From positions 2,824,852 through 2,888,851 of the forward strand of contig JAJEKV010000015.1 of NCBI GenBank assembly GCA_021234155.1: a DNA stretch of 64,000 bases, in the 5' to 3' direction. The position numbers and the translations under genes were made by a program. This document shows, piece by piece, positions 1 through 11,671 of the stretch. The notes below the pieces were generated by a model. That model did no database searches. It had not been told where the DNA came from and worked only from the letters and a program-made list of their open reading frames with translations. The DNA is from Isoetes taiwanensis (Eukaryota > Streptophyta > Lycopodiopsida > Isoetales > Isoetaceae). Position 1 is the first letter of the stretch. The number at the start of each line of letters is the position of its first letter.

Positions 1-253
1 ACTTAACCGCTTCATTGTACGACCTTGGCTCTACAGCACACAACATCGACGGTGGCCCCAGCTCGTACTCCTTAAACTTTGCAGGAAGACTGCGTTCGCG
101 TGTGCTTCTACCACGTTCATCCCTTCCATATTTTGATGTATCAAAAGACACTTCTCGCTTTAATCTTCTTTGCATCACTGTTTAGGTGTCTTGGCGGGCT
201 CTTCGACCCCTACATCTCTTGGCTCTCATGCTCTTCATTTGGTTCCTCAACTC

Positions 254-1667
254 TTATATCTCCGGCTCCATTATTTGTTCTTGCTCTTCCATGCTTACTT
301 CCACATTTTGATCTTCTAATCCTGCATCTTCTGGAAGTTCATCCACAACACCATCCTCTTGAGCCTCAACATCTTCCTTCTCATCATCTTCAAACCAACC
401 TTCTGGAGCCCAAGGCTGATTTTCTAAATTTCTCATTTTCTCCCGTGGCACATCTTGCTTGACCAACCTATCTTTATAAAACTTGGTTTCATCAAAAACT
501 ACATCCCGGCTTATATGAATCTTTTTGGTCTTAGGGTCATACAGTCTGTATCCCTGATCCTCATAACCAACAAGATATGTTTCCACACTTCTATCATCCG
601 GTTTGGGCGCTAATTCCTCGGCGCACATGCATGTAAGCGGGACAACCATATGCACATAACCTTTCTACAGATTGTTTTTACCACACCATACTTCTTCCGG
701 AATTCTTCCTCTAATACCTGCTGACGGCAACTTGTTCTGAATATAACACGCAGCCTGTACTGCTTCCGCCCATAGGTAATTAGGTAAACCAGCATGTTTT
801 AACATTGATCTTACTGCATTCATCAAAGTTCTATTTTTCCTTTCAAAGCAATACCATTTTGTCGCGTGGGTATGCCTACAAGTAAATTGCCGGACGAATC
901 CCTTTTTCTCGAAAAAAGCGCATAAAAGCACCTCGACAGATACTCTCCCCACGAATAACGCAGAGGCGTTTCAACCGTTCGAGGTCTCTAATCACAAACT
1001 TACGCCAAATACAACCGAAATGCTTGGAATGCCCTCGATCTTTAGATCTCAAGAAATAACACCTCGCCCCTCCAGAAAAATCATCAATAAAAGTAATAAA
1101 ATACACCTTGCCACTCATAGCTGCAGCGCGCCGGACCACACAAATCCGAATGCACCAAATTCAACACCCCTAATGTTTTCGAGAACCGAGGCTTAAAAGC
1201 ATGTCTAGTCTGTTTCCCTAGCATGCATCCATGACATATTCTATGTTCATCCGCATCCATGTTGGCGTGTAATCCTTCTACCAATTTATGTTTGCTCATT
1301 ATTTTTATTGTTGCATCATTCACATGACCACACCTCGGATGCCATAATTCGACAAGCTAATATCGCCAACGAAGGAAAAGCATCTAAACAATATAACTTT
1401 CCTTTTCTTTTCGCATAAATCTTTCTACCATTCCCAACTATTTCACAATGAGGAGTATCAAAATTTACTTTGTATCCAAAGATCCACTAAGTCGCTCTTT
1501 GAAATCAAATTAAACAACATACCGGTGTATATCTGAGCATTCTCCGGCATACCTTGTGCCTTCCCATTATGGTAAAACTCAAGCTTTCCGCAACCCTTAA
1601 CCTTATGCAAATCACTTGGTTTCCCATTCGTACACAAGGCGGTGGGTTCTTTCAATGTTTTAATCAA
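254..1667 (-). pseudogene. copia polyprotein remnant: GAG-pre-integrase and integrase
   Basis: The remnant is in several frames. 1458-1667 encodes a protease/linker fragment. 1084-1323 encodes the GAG-pre-integrase zinc-finger region, with HANMDADEHRICHGCMLGKQ followed by VHSDLCGP, which opens the integrase core and supplies its first catalytic Asp. 876-1139 contains YFITFIDDFSGG (second part of the core). 665-952 contains the conserved RTLMNAVRSMLKHAGLPNYLWAEAV stretch (longer here than quoted families need) and the IPEEVW end of the core. 254-655 holds the integrase C-terminal region with VGYEDQGYRLYDPKTKKI and SRDVVFDE. Changes of frame at each boundary show decay. The protein would insert retrotransposon cDNA in the nucleus. 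Confidence 0.85.
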
Positions 1668-1920
1668 TCCTTCGAGGCAATTACGGTTCTTTCGCCTTTG
1701 AATCGATAGTTAAGGGAACAGGTTGCAAAATTCTGATTCATGCTCATGGTTATGCCCGCCTTTTTTTCAAAATAGAGTCTTCACGGATTCAATAAAGGAA
1801 TCCAAAACGCTACCCCAAGTAGGTTCCAATCACGGCGGCCGGTTCCAATCACGGCTAACTCGGATGGATTTTCCCCTCCACACGTTCAACTATTTTGGCA
1901 AGAAAACTCCATTTTGGGTT

Positions 1921-1935
1921 CATGGCTCGATACCA
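1921..1935 (-). other. copia primer-binding site
   Basis: On the minus strand the 5' LTR ends in TAACA. One base later comes TGGTATCGAGCC, one mismatch from TGGTATCAGAGCC, the complement of the initiator-methionine tRNA 3' end used by most plant copia elements. This fixes both the orientation and the inner LTR boundary. Confidence 0.8.
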
Positions 1936-1936
1936 A

Positions 1937-2352
1937 TGTTAAATTTCAGTGCAGGAGTTGAACCCAACAAATCCAATGCTCGGTCTCCTACACACTGCGT
2001 TGCGCTTCTTTACTTCGGTCCGCGGACCGCAAACACCACTTTGAGTCCTCCCGCAGCAAGGTCACTGCACTCTTTGCGGCGTCTAGCTTTTCATCGTGCA
2101 CCGTCGGTTCACCGTCCGACTCTGGCGGTATCCCCAAACAATCAAAGCGCCCGCAGATCTGCGGTTTTACTATGTCCACCGGATTCAATGTAAACAGATC
2201 TACCTTAGCTAATCGGCTCCATCGGATCTATCTCCTTTGCTCATCGACTCCATCGGATCTACCTACGCCCCACACAAACAACCATCGTCCCACTCAAGCA
2301 AACATCCTCCAGCTTTTTATCGATCACACAACCGTCCGCATTTCGATGCTCT

Positions 2353-2407
<55 letters not shown>

Positions 2408-2572
2408 CCCTCCTCTTCTTTTTATTCCCCTTTTTCTTCTAATTAGGATAGGACTTGTCTTTTTCGAAGCTTCACCATACGTGTCCTTTTATTTGTGTGC
2501 CAGATTGGTCATATTTCCAATATATGGCATGATCAAATTTCTAACAATAAGAAACCCCGTAGTTTTGTAACA
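1937..2572 (-). repeat. copia 5' long terminal repeat
   Basis: The inner edge at 1937 (TGTTA on the plus strand) is set by the primer site. The outer edge is chosen at 2572 because TAACA there pairs with TGTTA as the usual LTR terminal inverted repeat. An alternative TAACA occurs at 2542-2546. No second LTR is available for comparison, so the outer edge is provisional. The LTR contains a run of 48 T (A on the coding strand). Confidence 0.6.
2360..2407 (+). repeat. 48-nt poly-T tract
   Basis: Uninterrupted T from 2360 to 2407. It lies inside the proposed copia LTR, where on the element strand it is poly-A. It could be replication expansion of a short A-run or the tail of an old retro-insertion into the LTR. 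Confidence 0.9.
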
Positions 2573-2690
2573 TAAGATTTTGAGGACGAATTTGGAGTTC
2601 CAACCAGTCTTTTCAACGGGCTGGCAACAGGCTCCTCAACAGGCTTTTCTAACTTGATCTATTCTAACTTGGTCTATTCTGTTTGTCTTT

Positions 2691-3290
2691 GAATTCCATG
2701 CTTCGTATCGCAAGGCATATGAATTACTGTGGGCTCTTCCAGACGATGATCCACGCAAGCAGATCAACCAGGCATATATCCATTGCGTTTTCTGGGACAA
2801 CAGATTGGTACACCCTGGTACTCAGAATGTCGCCGATGTGCATTTTTAGTTGGATATGTGGTATCTCAGAATCTGTTCAAGGATCCAACATTTTCTCTTC
2901 CGTTTTGGAATTGGGACAACCAATCTGTTGTTTCTCCACTGTCCAATTCAATCCCAGATTTCTACGTCAAGAAGGTTTCATTGTTGGATTCAAAGAGAAA
3001 TACTCTGTTATGTACCAGCAGGTTGTTAGCTCGGCCAAGACTGCAAGTCTGTTTATTGGGCAAAATTACACAGCTGAATCCGTAAAAACTCCTGGCAGTG
3101 GTACATTGGAAAACAATTCCCATGAGGACATGGGTGCCCTCTATTCGGCCAGAATTGATCCCATCTTCTTCGCCCACCAACTCTGCCCTTGTTTTCTTCG
3201 GTGATGCGGTGAAGCATTGGAAATTCATAAGCTGGGTTACATGTATCAAGACGTTCAAATTATATGCGAATTGTTATAATTTCTTGCCAG
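2691..3290 (+). pseudogene. polyphenol oxidase (catechol oxidase/tyrosinase) pseudogene
   Basis: Pieces of a type-3 copper polyphenol oxidase follow one another in three frames. From 2691, YRKAYELLWALPDDDPR then AYIHCVFWDN is the CuA entry with its first His. A stop interrupts VHF*L, and the CuA segment with the third His (normally PWHRWYL) is deleted. From about 2866 another frame reads NLFKDPTFSLPFWNWD, the classic PPO motif. From about 2983 a third frame reads MYQQVVSSAKTASLF and EDMGALYSARIDPIFFAH, the CuB histidine helix. After FFAH a deletion joins directly to KLGYMYQDVQI, the end of the DWL domain. PPOs oxidise o-diphenols to quinones, usually in plastids. This copy is far shorter than the usual 500-600 residues and cannot work. 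Confidence 0.88.
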
Positions 3291-3487
3291 TATGTACGGC
3301 TTCGTATTCTATTGTGATACATATTTAACCATGGAATGGTTTGTTTTTGAGGGGTAAGTCAAAACGGGAGGATTTGATCCCATCTTGACTTCAATTCGAG
3401 GGCTGGAATTTGATGACCTGGAATATGCCGTGCAATGTGCTTGCATCCAATGGTTCCAAATAATTTTAATACACTCCAAATGATAAT

Positions 3488-4455
3488 ACAACAATGATGA
3501 TTAAGGCATATGCAGAATATGGAGCTATTAATAATGTCTTTGAAAACTGGCTATTAGCTATGAGTATATTAGGGCAGAGGCAGTTTACATAGAAAGTTAA
3601 TTTGCAGATTGTACAGGGTCCTTTAACTGACATGGATTAAGGGCTGGCCACTCATAAGCTCAACATGACCTACGCCTCTTAGCTAAACTTTAAATGATGC
3701 ATTAGGTGTAATCTGCAATATGATCAGAAAAATAGGCCTCCTTAGAGCAATAATTAAGGGCAGGTGTAATCTTAAATTTTAAATTGGACACATTAGGTGT
3801 AATCTGCAATATGAGCAGACGCACATGGCATCTTTTGAACAGTATAATTATGGGCATGTTATTTACTTTGCCTTTGTTCTAGGATGCATGAAAATCAATT
3901 ATCCTTGTTTTCTGTAGGTTACAAGCAAGGTGAAGGGTGTTGAACTTAAAAGACCCCATGACACCTGCTACCCAGTGCATGACAACCATGATTAATGCTT
4001 GTTTTTGTTCTTGCGGTGCAGGTAACAGGGCCTTTTACCCTTTGCTATGTTTCTTTAGCATGTTACGAATATTTTGAAACTGCTCAAGACAGTTGCAGAT
4101 GCTCAAAAGGAGTGTTTCAATACATTGCAAATGACATTGGCTGATGCCTTAATCTTACATGGTATCTTGTTATGTTTTTCTACTACAAAGGCAAATAATG
4201 ATGGCATACTTTTTACTGCACAAGGCAATCTTTGCTTTAAAGGATTGTAGCCTTGTAAAAATGTCTAAGGATGTTGTTTCATGACTATAATTGAAAATTG
4301 AAAATTTCTTATGTAACCATGTCCTTGGCCTAAGTTCAAATGCACCTGGTTGATCTTAGGGCTGCTTATTGAATCATGACTTGTTCTTGCAAAGATCATG
4401 TCATGATTAAAAGTTATGAAGGTCTTAGGACCCGATTGACTTAAAAGGTTTTTTA
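3488..4455. repeat. direct duplication, copy 1
   Basis: About 0.95 kb is repeated in the same orientation at 8309-9242, starting near AAGGCATATGCAGAATATGG and running to a T-rich stretch. Copy 1 has an extra roughly 40-base segment near 3758-3800 that copy 2 lacks. No long reading frame is conserved between the copies. Boundaries like TGCAG before GTAACAGGG suggest intron/exon-type sequence, but I recognise no protein. Confidence 0.85.
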
Positions 4456-6099
4456 TTCTTATCCCCAGTTTATTGGTTATACCAATAGCCAAGGTGTGGT
4501 TACTTTCAGGTGATGTCTTTTCTCTTATTCTATTTTACTAAAAAATTCTTATTTCACTTATACAGGGCATGGGCTTTGGCGAGAGCTATGACACGAACAA
4601 ACTAGCAGAAAGAAGGGGAATGCTTTGAGAAACAGAGGTAATGGGATAATCATTGTTTATGAAAGTATTCCACATAAGCTAAATTGTAGACCTTATTTGG
4701 CACTTAAACTAATCGTTTGGCATTGGTATTAGGGGTGTGTTCACCAAACTTGATAAAAAAGATGATATTTTGAAGAATCTAAGTGAGCATTTGTCCACTT
4801 GTTTGCCATTTGGCTTTTTTTTATAAAAAAAAATTGCACTTGCGATCAGAATTAGGCAATATAGGTAGGGTAGGGCTTTGGCAACAAGGTCCTACTCTCC
4901 TTGTTGCTTGCATTTATGACTTTGGCCCACCCCGACCTACGGTAGGAGGAAGGTTTTTTTTATTAAGTAATGATAGAATGTAGTATTATGTTTTGCTCCT
5001 GTACTTGGGAAACAATGAGATCTAAGGGAGTAAGATAAGTGGACTTGTGTGACGTGTCAAGTCCTTGAAAATGTTGAGCATGCTTTCTATACCTAATTTA
5101 TTTCTTAAAGCTTTTAAGACTTCAAAAAATGCATGGTCGCTTGGTCATTAGATATGGATTACAGCCTGGCCAATGAGCAGATACGTGGCTTAAGGTTTTT
5201 TCTACAGCCGATTTAGCCTTACGGCTTGGGACATGTATTAATAAGCAAGGTATGAAGAGCTATTTATTAAGAACTGCCGGATCACCTTCTTTTAGAGTAT
5301 TTCTATGCTGAGGATTATGCATGTTGCCCGGATTTGAGCGAAGCTAGGCATCCCAGTTGGGGATTGGATCTACCATAATATCTGAAAGTAAACTGGTCAG
5401 GCAGATCCCTGTTGTGATCAATTCCATGAAGAAAGATGCTGCTTAGCCTGATGCAAATGTGAAGAATACTGGGTGCAATACCAATAATGAAGCTGGTGAG
5501 AAAGTACCCAAACTTCAAAGTCCTCGGTTTGAGGCTCTATGTTTTCAATTGTCCTACTATCTTACTACAGATCTATAATTATTATGAGATGTATGCATTG
5601 TATTGCACCGATTTACTTAAATATTAAATTGAATGCATAGGCTGCTAATAATCACTAGTAGTATCATCCAAGTGTATGGGTATATGAACATGGATATAAT
5701 AATGGCTAGCAGGCTGCATTAAATAGATCTTGAAGATATAATCACTTTAGAAATATGTATTTAGAAATAGGCTATTGGAAGTTTTGCATGTTGCCAGATC
5801 TGCCATGGATCCAGGTTATTGCATAAAGATAAGGAGACGTGCCTTATAATGCATAGATTTGCAAGTTTAGATGCATTTTCTGAGCATAGGAGCTTTTTTT
5901 CTTGTAGCTGGAAAACAAGGCCTGTAACAGCATACTAACATAGTCATTTGACATCAGTAACACCTTATGCATGTTATTGGGTTAACTTGTGTAGCAAACG
6001 TTCGTTTGAAGATGCTTTTTGCAAGGCTATGGTAACATCCTAATAGATCACAGATAATACTACATTATATAGCTCAGAGCAGGAGCAGACCTGAAATTG
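4456..6099. other. stretch without recognisable genes
   Basis: AT-rich sequence with only short frames that show no family signature on either strand. A possible small exon-like block at 4565-4636 follows a pyrimidine-rich TACAG and precedes AGGTAA, but its translation matches nothing I know. Confidence 0.6.
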
Positions 6100-6162
6100 A
6101 ATGATTTTTTATCGTCTCACTGAGGCCAATCGGCCTATGGGACCCACAAGGAGCGCAGCAAA

Positions 6163-6233
6163 CTTATTACTGTCCGGGTTAAAAAACCCCCGCCCCGAAG
6201 GGTTTTCGAGGGAAAAACCGTGGCAGTAATAAG
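6163..6233 (-). other. inverted-repeat stem in LINE-A 3' region
   Basis: CTTATTACTG at 6163-6172 and CAGTAATAAG at 6224-6233 form a perfect 10-bp stem. It encloses a G/C-rich loop that contains a nested GGTTTT/AAAACC hairpin. The corresponding region in copy 2 (about 56810-56880) keeps the inner hairpin but has a decayed outer stem. In many LINEs a 3' RNA stem is what the reverse transcriptase binds; that role here is inferred. Confidence 0.6.
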
Positions 6234-6535
6234 AATGCTGTCAAACTGTACAAGTATACATCAATGTATATATACATGTCAAGTGTGTGTCTGAGGACAT
6301 AGCTGATCTCGCATGTCCATAACCTCCTGAAGGTATGATCCCAGCACCCGTACGGATGTTGTGCTCAATGTCACATGTAATGGCTGGCCAGGCCTGACCA
6401 ACTTCAAAGATAAGCGTCCGAATTTGATCATATCTTTGGGCAACTTTGAAGGGTATGAGATTCATCCTCAATGACTCCCATTTGGCAAAGATTGCAGAGC
6501 ACTGTCTGGCGTGGCTCACCAATCCATCCGCCGTC

Positions 6536-7949
6536 TCAATTCGAAGATGATGTGCCCCTCGTGCGAATGGAGGCAATGAGTCTGCGCCTTTTCATGGGCA
6601 AGTGGGTACGCAGCGGTAGCATTGCGGGCCTCGTTCCAATGTGGGATTTATGTGACGCCGATAGTGTCTTTGTCTTGATATGTTCAAGGGCATTGGCATC
6701 CCAAAGCTTGCCGAGGAAGCAAGCGTCAAGATATTGCCTCAAGCTATGGCGACCGCCTCTGTTTGCATATGTATGCACTGTGCTCCCGCACATTCCATCT
6801 AGCCAACCATTGAGCTCTCTTTTCCCTCCAAAGGGCCTTGAGGCCGCGCCCCATTGCCATGATATAAGCTAGTTTAGGGAGGCGAGCATCGTCCATATTG
6901 ACCACCTTCCGAAAATAGACAAGGTGGCGATCAAGGGCCGCCCTCTGAAGAGGCAAGAATCTCGTCTCTAGCGGTAGAATTTGATATGGGACTGTGGACT
7001 TCACCCCTAGTGCTCATTACTAAGAAGGCTTTACGGACCTGCTCCAAGTCATTCCAAGTAGCAAGTGATACTTTTGGGCCCCATACTTCCACCCCGTATA
7101 AAAGGACGGGCTCTACTAAGACCTTGAACATGTGTGATCGATGGTCCCAATCATACAACTCGGCTCTATGACTATTGTTTTGCATTGCATCTGATTGCCT
7201 TCCGACCTGCCGTCACTTCGTGGCCGTATGGATGTGTCCCGGTGCATAGTAGAAGGAAACTCCACTCCCAAATACTTGTATGTGGATGCAACTTCCACAT
7301 TCGGCCTTGGTGGCGAAGGAGGGACCCTCGGTGACGTGAAGATGGTATGAAAACCACCTTAGTCTTGGCGGGTTGGCAAGATATCGGTCGCTTGGCGAGA
7401 ATGTGTCGGGCATCGAGATGTCGTTGCATAATGTCCGCTAGTGTGTGTAAGCTAGGAGGTCCACATCATCGGATATATATTAAGCTGTCGACGATCGATA
7501 GAGAAGGTGAGCTCCATCGCCCCCATTATCAGCAAGCCAGCTCTCCAATTGATCAATGTAAAGCCCAAATAATGTTGGGGAGAGAGGGCATCCCTGACGA
7601 ACCCCGATACTACTATCAAATGGTTGCTTGTATGCGCAACCAACCGACCCGAGCATCTTTCATATAGCAGCCTGCTTTGCGATTACGCAAATCTACAGGA
7701 ACCCCCAGTATGTTGCAGTCTTGCCCATAGTTTTTCCCGAGGCACAGTGTCAAACGCCTTCGCAAAATCCACAAAGCAACAATATAGATCCTGACGGCGG
7801 TTCCTGCTGTCTTCAATCGAGTTATAGCGTGAAGATGTGGTCAATGGTTGAGTGCGAGTGGCGAATCGCACGGGTGAGGGCCGCACCTCTTCTTTCGCTA
7901 CCGAATAACTGGCTGCTTTCGAGAATCCCAAAGCAAAGCGGTTTTGCAA
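6536..7949 (-). pseudogene. LINE-A reverse transcriptase remnant
   Basis: Around 7683-7860 the minus strand encodes CCFVDFAKAFDTVPREKLW, the RT palm block with the first catalytic Asp. Near 7566-7608 it encodes GCPLSPTLFGLYIDQLE, the RT finger/palm block. A degraded SDDVDLLAYT near 7470 stands where the catalytic DD pair belongs. 6931-7185 gives VEPVLLYGVEVWGP and LEQVRKAFL, the typical region downstream of the RT thumb. The segments sit in different frames. The ORF2 protein of LINEs nicks target DNA and copies its own RNA from the nick. The endonuclease half is absent here. Confidence 0.85.
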
Positions 7950-8308
7950 ACACCGAACTGACCATGATTGTAAATGTGCTTAGCTATTACATGCAGATAG
8001 ATATATTTGTTTGCTATTTAATAACGGATATGGTTCTCATGCTTAATTCTCTACCGTTTGCCTTTATTTATTCATATATATAATGGTAATATGATTTCTG
8101 CATAGCTTAGAGACCTTGCTGGTTATGGTGCTGCCTTTATTTATTCATCTATATAATGATAATATGATTTCTGCATAGCTTAGAGACCTTGTTGGTTGTG
8201 GCACTGACAAAACTTTGCATGAACAAATGGATATGATGACTTGAACAGTGGATATGATGACAGTGGATTGATATTGATGCATGCAGCTCATATGTATGGA
8301 GTTGTTTA

Positions 8309-9240
8309 CACAATGATTAAGGCATATGCAGAATATGGAGCTATTAATAATGTCTTTGAAAACTAGCTATTAGCTATGAGTATATTAGGGCAGAGACAGT
8401 TTACATAGAAAGTTAATTTGCAGATTGTACAGGGTCCTTTTACTGACATGGATTAAGGGCTGGCCACTCATAAGCTCAACATGACCTACGCCTCTTAGCT
8501 GAACTTTAAATGATGCATTAGGTGTAATCTGCAATATGATCAGAAAAACAGGCCCCCTTAGAGCAATAATTAAGGGTTTTAAATTGGACGCATTACATCT
8601 GCAATATGAGCAGAAGCACAGGGCATCTTTTGAACAGTATAATTATGGGCATGTTATTTACTTTGCCTTTGTTGTAGGATGCATGAAAAGCTTTTATCCA
8701 TGTTTTCTGTAGGTTACAAGCAAGGTGAAGGGTGTTGAACTTAAAAGACCCCATGACACCTGCTACCCAGTGCATGACAAACATGACTAATGCTTGTTTT
8801 TGTTCTTGTGGTGCAGGTAACAGGGTCTTTTACTCCTTGCTATGTTTCTTTGGCATGTTAAGAATATTTTACAAACAACTCAAGACAGTCACAGATGCTC
8901 AAGAGGAGTGTTTCAATACATTGCAAATGACATTCGCTGATGCTTAATTTTACATGGTATTTTGTTATATTTTTCTACTACAAAGGCAAATAATGATGGC
9001 CTATTTTTTACTACACAAGGCAATCTTTGCTTTAAAGGATTGTGGCCTTGTAAAAATGTCTAAGGATTGTGTTTCATGACTATAATTAAAAATTGGAAAT
9101 TTCTTATGTAACCATGTCCTTGGCCTAAGTTCAAATGCATCTGGTTGATCTTAGGGCTGCTTATTGAATCATGACTTGTTCTTGCAAAGATCATGTCATG
9201 ATTAAAAAATATGAAGGTCTTAGGACCTGATTGACTTAAA

Positions 9241-9242
<2 letters not shown>
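8309..9242. repeat. direct duplication, copy 2
   Basis: Second copy of the segment at 3488-4455, same orientation, with scattered substitutions and small deletions. It ends in a run of 29 T where copy 1 has only a short T-run before continuing differently. The 343 bases just upstream (7966-8308) contain a short local tandem (TTTATTTATTCATATATATAATG-type unit, two copies) and no gene. Confidence 0.85.

Positions 9243-9271
<29 letters not shown>
9243..9271 (+). repeat. 29-nt poly-T tract
   Basis: Uninterrupted T at the end of the second duplicate. Copy 1 has GGTTTTTTATT at the same place, so the run expanded after duplication, or something inserted here with an A-tail on the minus strand. Confidence 0.85.
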
Positions 9272-11446
9272 GAGTGATTATGTCTGGAAAAGGACGATTT
9301 GGGGTTGTGGTGGCCATGGATAATGCCGGGTTCTTTCGCAACAGGGGTGATGTCCAGGATATGTACAACCCCGTTTTAGTAATAATTTGTGCATTGGATA
9401 TTTGTCTAGTGGTCATCTGAATTGGCATTGAGTTGTCTCGTATATCACCCATTGAAACGTGTCACTGCATGTCTTCCAACGAGAACAATTTCAGCTTGTG
9501 ATTTGGACAGCTGATGCATTCCATTGTATTATTATATGGGCATGTTGGTCTGCACAAAATAAGTGTGCAATGCACATTGTAGTCACAAGATAACCTTGGA
9601 ACATAAATCAGTGAAAGATAACCTTGGAACATAAATCAGTGAAAAAATTACCAGCTCTATTGTGTTTGAGATTAGAGCTAGTAATGCATCTATATAATTC
9701 TAAACTAAATTGTAACTTTGCATGTGTTTTCAAGCAAATAGGTAAATACTTCTTCTGGGTGCAAAAAGGAACTTATATACTATAGAATGGCTTTCTTATG
9801 GAGTATGCTTTTGGTAAGCAGTTACTTATTAGTCTCTTTAGAAATCTCTATCATCATCCATGTCCTTAAAAAGGCATGAAAATTAGGAACTACATTTGAT
9901 TGTTCAATCTTCTACTGCAATTAACTGAGCCGTGGGCTGTCCTAGTTCATAAGAAGGCACCACCACTTAAGCTATAACAGAAACATCATAGTCAAGTACC
10001 CTTGTTATGATCTGGTAATGGAGCACCTTGCCTTATTCATTAGCTTCTCTTGTTAAGAAGAGCAAATCGCAGTTCATAAACGATGGCTGCATTGTATTAA
10101 ATAAGTCAAGGTCCCTGCTACCGCTGACATAATCACAGTTGATGCATCCAGCCAAAAACGCTGCTTCTACTTACACAAATCGAACAATTAAGATCAAATC
10201 CAAAGTGATAACTATGAGAGCCGTTCATCAACAGTGACTCTTTACATGGGAAAATCAAAGCACCTACTGTTAGTTGAATGCTTCTTCAGCTCACCTGTAA
10301 ATAACCATAAAACCAATACAGTACCTACAATAGCTTGCCAAAGAAGGTGTGAAAACTTATGTCTTGTAACTCTGTGACAGATTTTAAAGTTGTAGCTTTG
10401 GGGCCAAATTTCCGGAAAATATTGGCAAGAAGCAAGAATCCGATAAAAAACGGCCCAGAATCGGATTTTCATTGATTGTAAAGGCTGTAAATCCAATGTA
10501 ACTCCAGTACAAAATCAACCTTAGCTTCTTTCAATACTGAAATACCTGCGATAGGCATTTTTATAAAAATTTCTGTGCATTCCGGCCAAGCTTTAGCCAT
10601 AGACGGCAATGCATGCAGAAAATAATGATATTTAATGAATTTTGATAAACTTGCTTCCCTTCATGTTCTTAGTCCACTTGCCGCACTGAAGAACAAAGCA
10701 CTATTCCATACATATGCTTCATAAACTAGTTATTTTGAGGTCACTGAAGTCTTATTTTCTCTTTAGTCAAATTGCAAAGGCAGCTACCTACTATCTTGAT
10801 AAGACTATCTCTATATACTACTTCAAACTTTTTCTGCTATCCTTTTAGCACTCATACAGCAAATCAAAATATGAGAACAATTGTAGATGTTTAAGACTTC
10901 CATGATAATCTTGTGTTATATATGAAGCATACCTCCGCTTCTACATGCAATACTACAGAGTTCATAGCTGAAGCCTAACTTTCATGAATGTTTATAATAG
11001 GGCTTTCCAGTTCCTCACAATTTTCCACTGCTGTTATAGAAGGAATCTAGCCACATGACTGCTCTACTGCTGATTTAGCCACATTACTATTATAATTTCT
11101 CAAATCATGTGTTTAAATAAGATAAGTTCTCATAAGCAAGATGTCTTATTAGAATCTAATTCTAGGGTGGCAGTAATTGCCCCCAGACTAGAAGATACAT
11201 TTCAAACGTTATTTAGAGAAGTAATGTTGCCTCTGAAGTATTGGTTCTATTTATGTAACACTCCAGCCTGTACCATTCTTACAATTGATGTGTGTTTTTT
11301 GTCAGCCTGGAAAGAGTTTATACACCTTGGTGCCAAGTTGTACTGCCTTAGGGCATTTATTCCAGTTCAATTCAAATGCGTTGATCTAAATACTTGATCC
11401 AACGTTTCTAAAGTCAACAGCTAAAGTTATCAGCCCTGTGATGCAG
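9272..11446. other. AT-rich stretch, probably intron of the ORP gene
   Basis: No recognisable coding segment in any frame. The region ends in GATGCAG, an intron acceptor, directly before the ORP exon at 11447, so at least its right part is intron. A tandem of AGATAACCTTGGAACATAAATC occurs at about 9590-9640 (two copies). Confidence 0.5.
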
Positions 11447-11649
11447 ATGGGAGCCACTTCCTAGAACTGAATTGAAGGAGATTTGGAGGGTGGCAGATGT
11501 TCCACAACATGACAAGTTTCAATATACATACTTTGCCCATAAAATTAATAGCTTTGAGACAGCGCCAGATAATTCGCTTCCTTCGGATTCTCGTCTTCGC
11601 CCTGATCGTAAAGCCCTTGAGTATGGGAACTTGTCTAAAACTAGTGCTG
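11447..11649 (+). pseudogene. oxysterol-binding-protein-related protein, exon left of the transposon
   Basis: After a GATGCAG acceptor the exon reads [17 protein letters not shown], then [13 protein letters not shown] and [15 protein letters not shown]. This is the C-terminal part of the OSBP-related lipid-transfer domain (plant ORP family), which moves sterols or phosphoinositides between membranes. The reading frame is clean up to SKTSA, where GGGTAAAAGCACG begins, and it resumes in the same frame at 47562. The exon is split by the 36-kb insertion, which inactivates the gene. The signature EQVSHHPP part of the domain is not seen upstream, so either the 5' exons lie further left or this is a gene fragment. 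Confidence 0.9.
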
Positions 11650-11671
11650 GGGTAAAAGCACGTTGTGGTGT
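11650..11671 (+). repeat. left terminal inverted repeat
   Basis: GGGTAAAAGCACG, then TTGTGGTGT. It matches the inverted right end in 21 of 22 bases. Inside it lie further TGTGGTG-type motifs (11705-11712, 11728-11734) and a CCACCAC, which could be subterminal transposase-binding sites. Confidence 0.9.

Larger units (their letters stand above)
1..2572 (-). mobile_element. Ty1/copia retrotransposon, 5' part (cut by window edge)
   Basis: The minus strand reads, from right to left, an LTR (2572-1937), a methionine-tRNA-type primer site (1935-1921), a residual gag/protease stretch, a GAG-pre-integrase domain and an integrase. The window ends before reverse transcriptase. The order GAG-pre-integrase then integrase ahead of RT is diagnostic of Ty1/copia (Pseudoviridae-type) elements. 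Only about 250 bases separate the primer site from recognisable coding sequence, so most of gag is missing. Frameshifts make the element inactive. The other LTR lies outside the window. Confidence 0.85.
6100..7965 (-). mobile_element. LINE family A, copy 1 (5'-truncated non-LTR retrotransposon)
   Basis: Minus-strand LINE covering the second half of reverse transcriptase, the C-terminal region and the 3' untranslated end. It is alignable by eye over its length with the plus-strand copy at 55430-56919. The shared 3' end is a structured GC-rich segment followed by GATAAAA..TCATT. The 5' end near 7965 is an estimate from loss of coding similarity. I found no certain target duplication. Confidence 0.85.

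Noticed and set aside
8732-8947. Short Cys/Phe-rich frame in the second duplicate
   Set aside because: Not conserved in the first duplicate, where substitutions and a shift destroy it.
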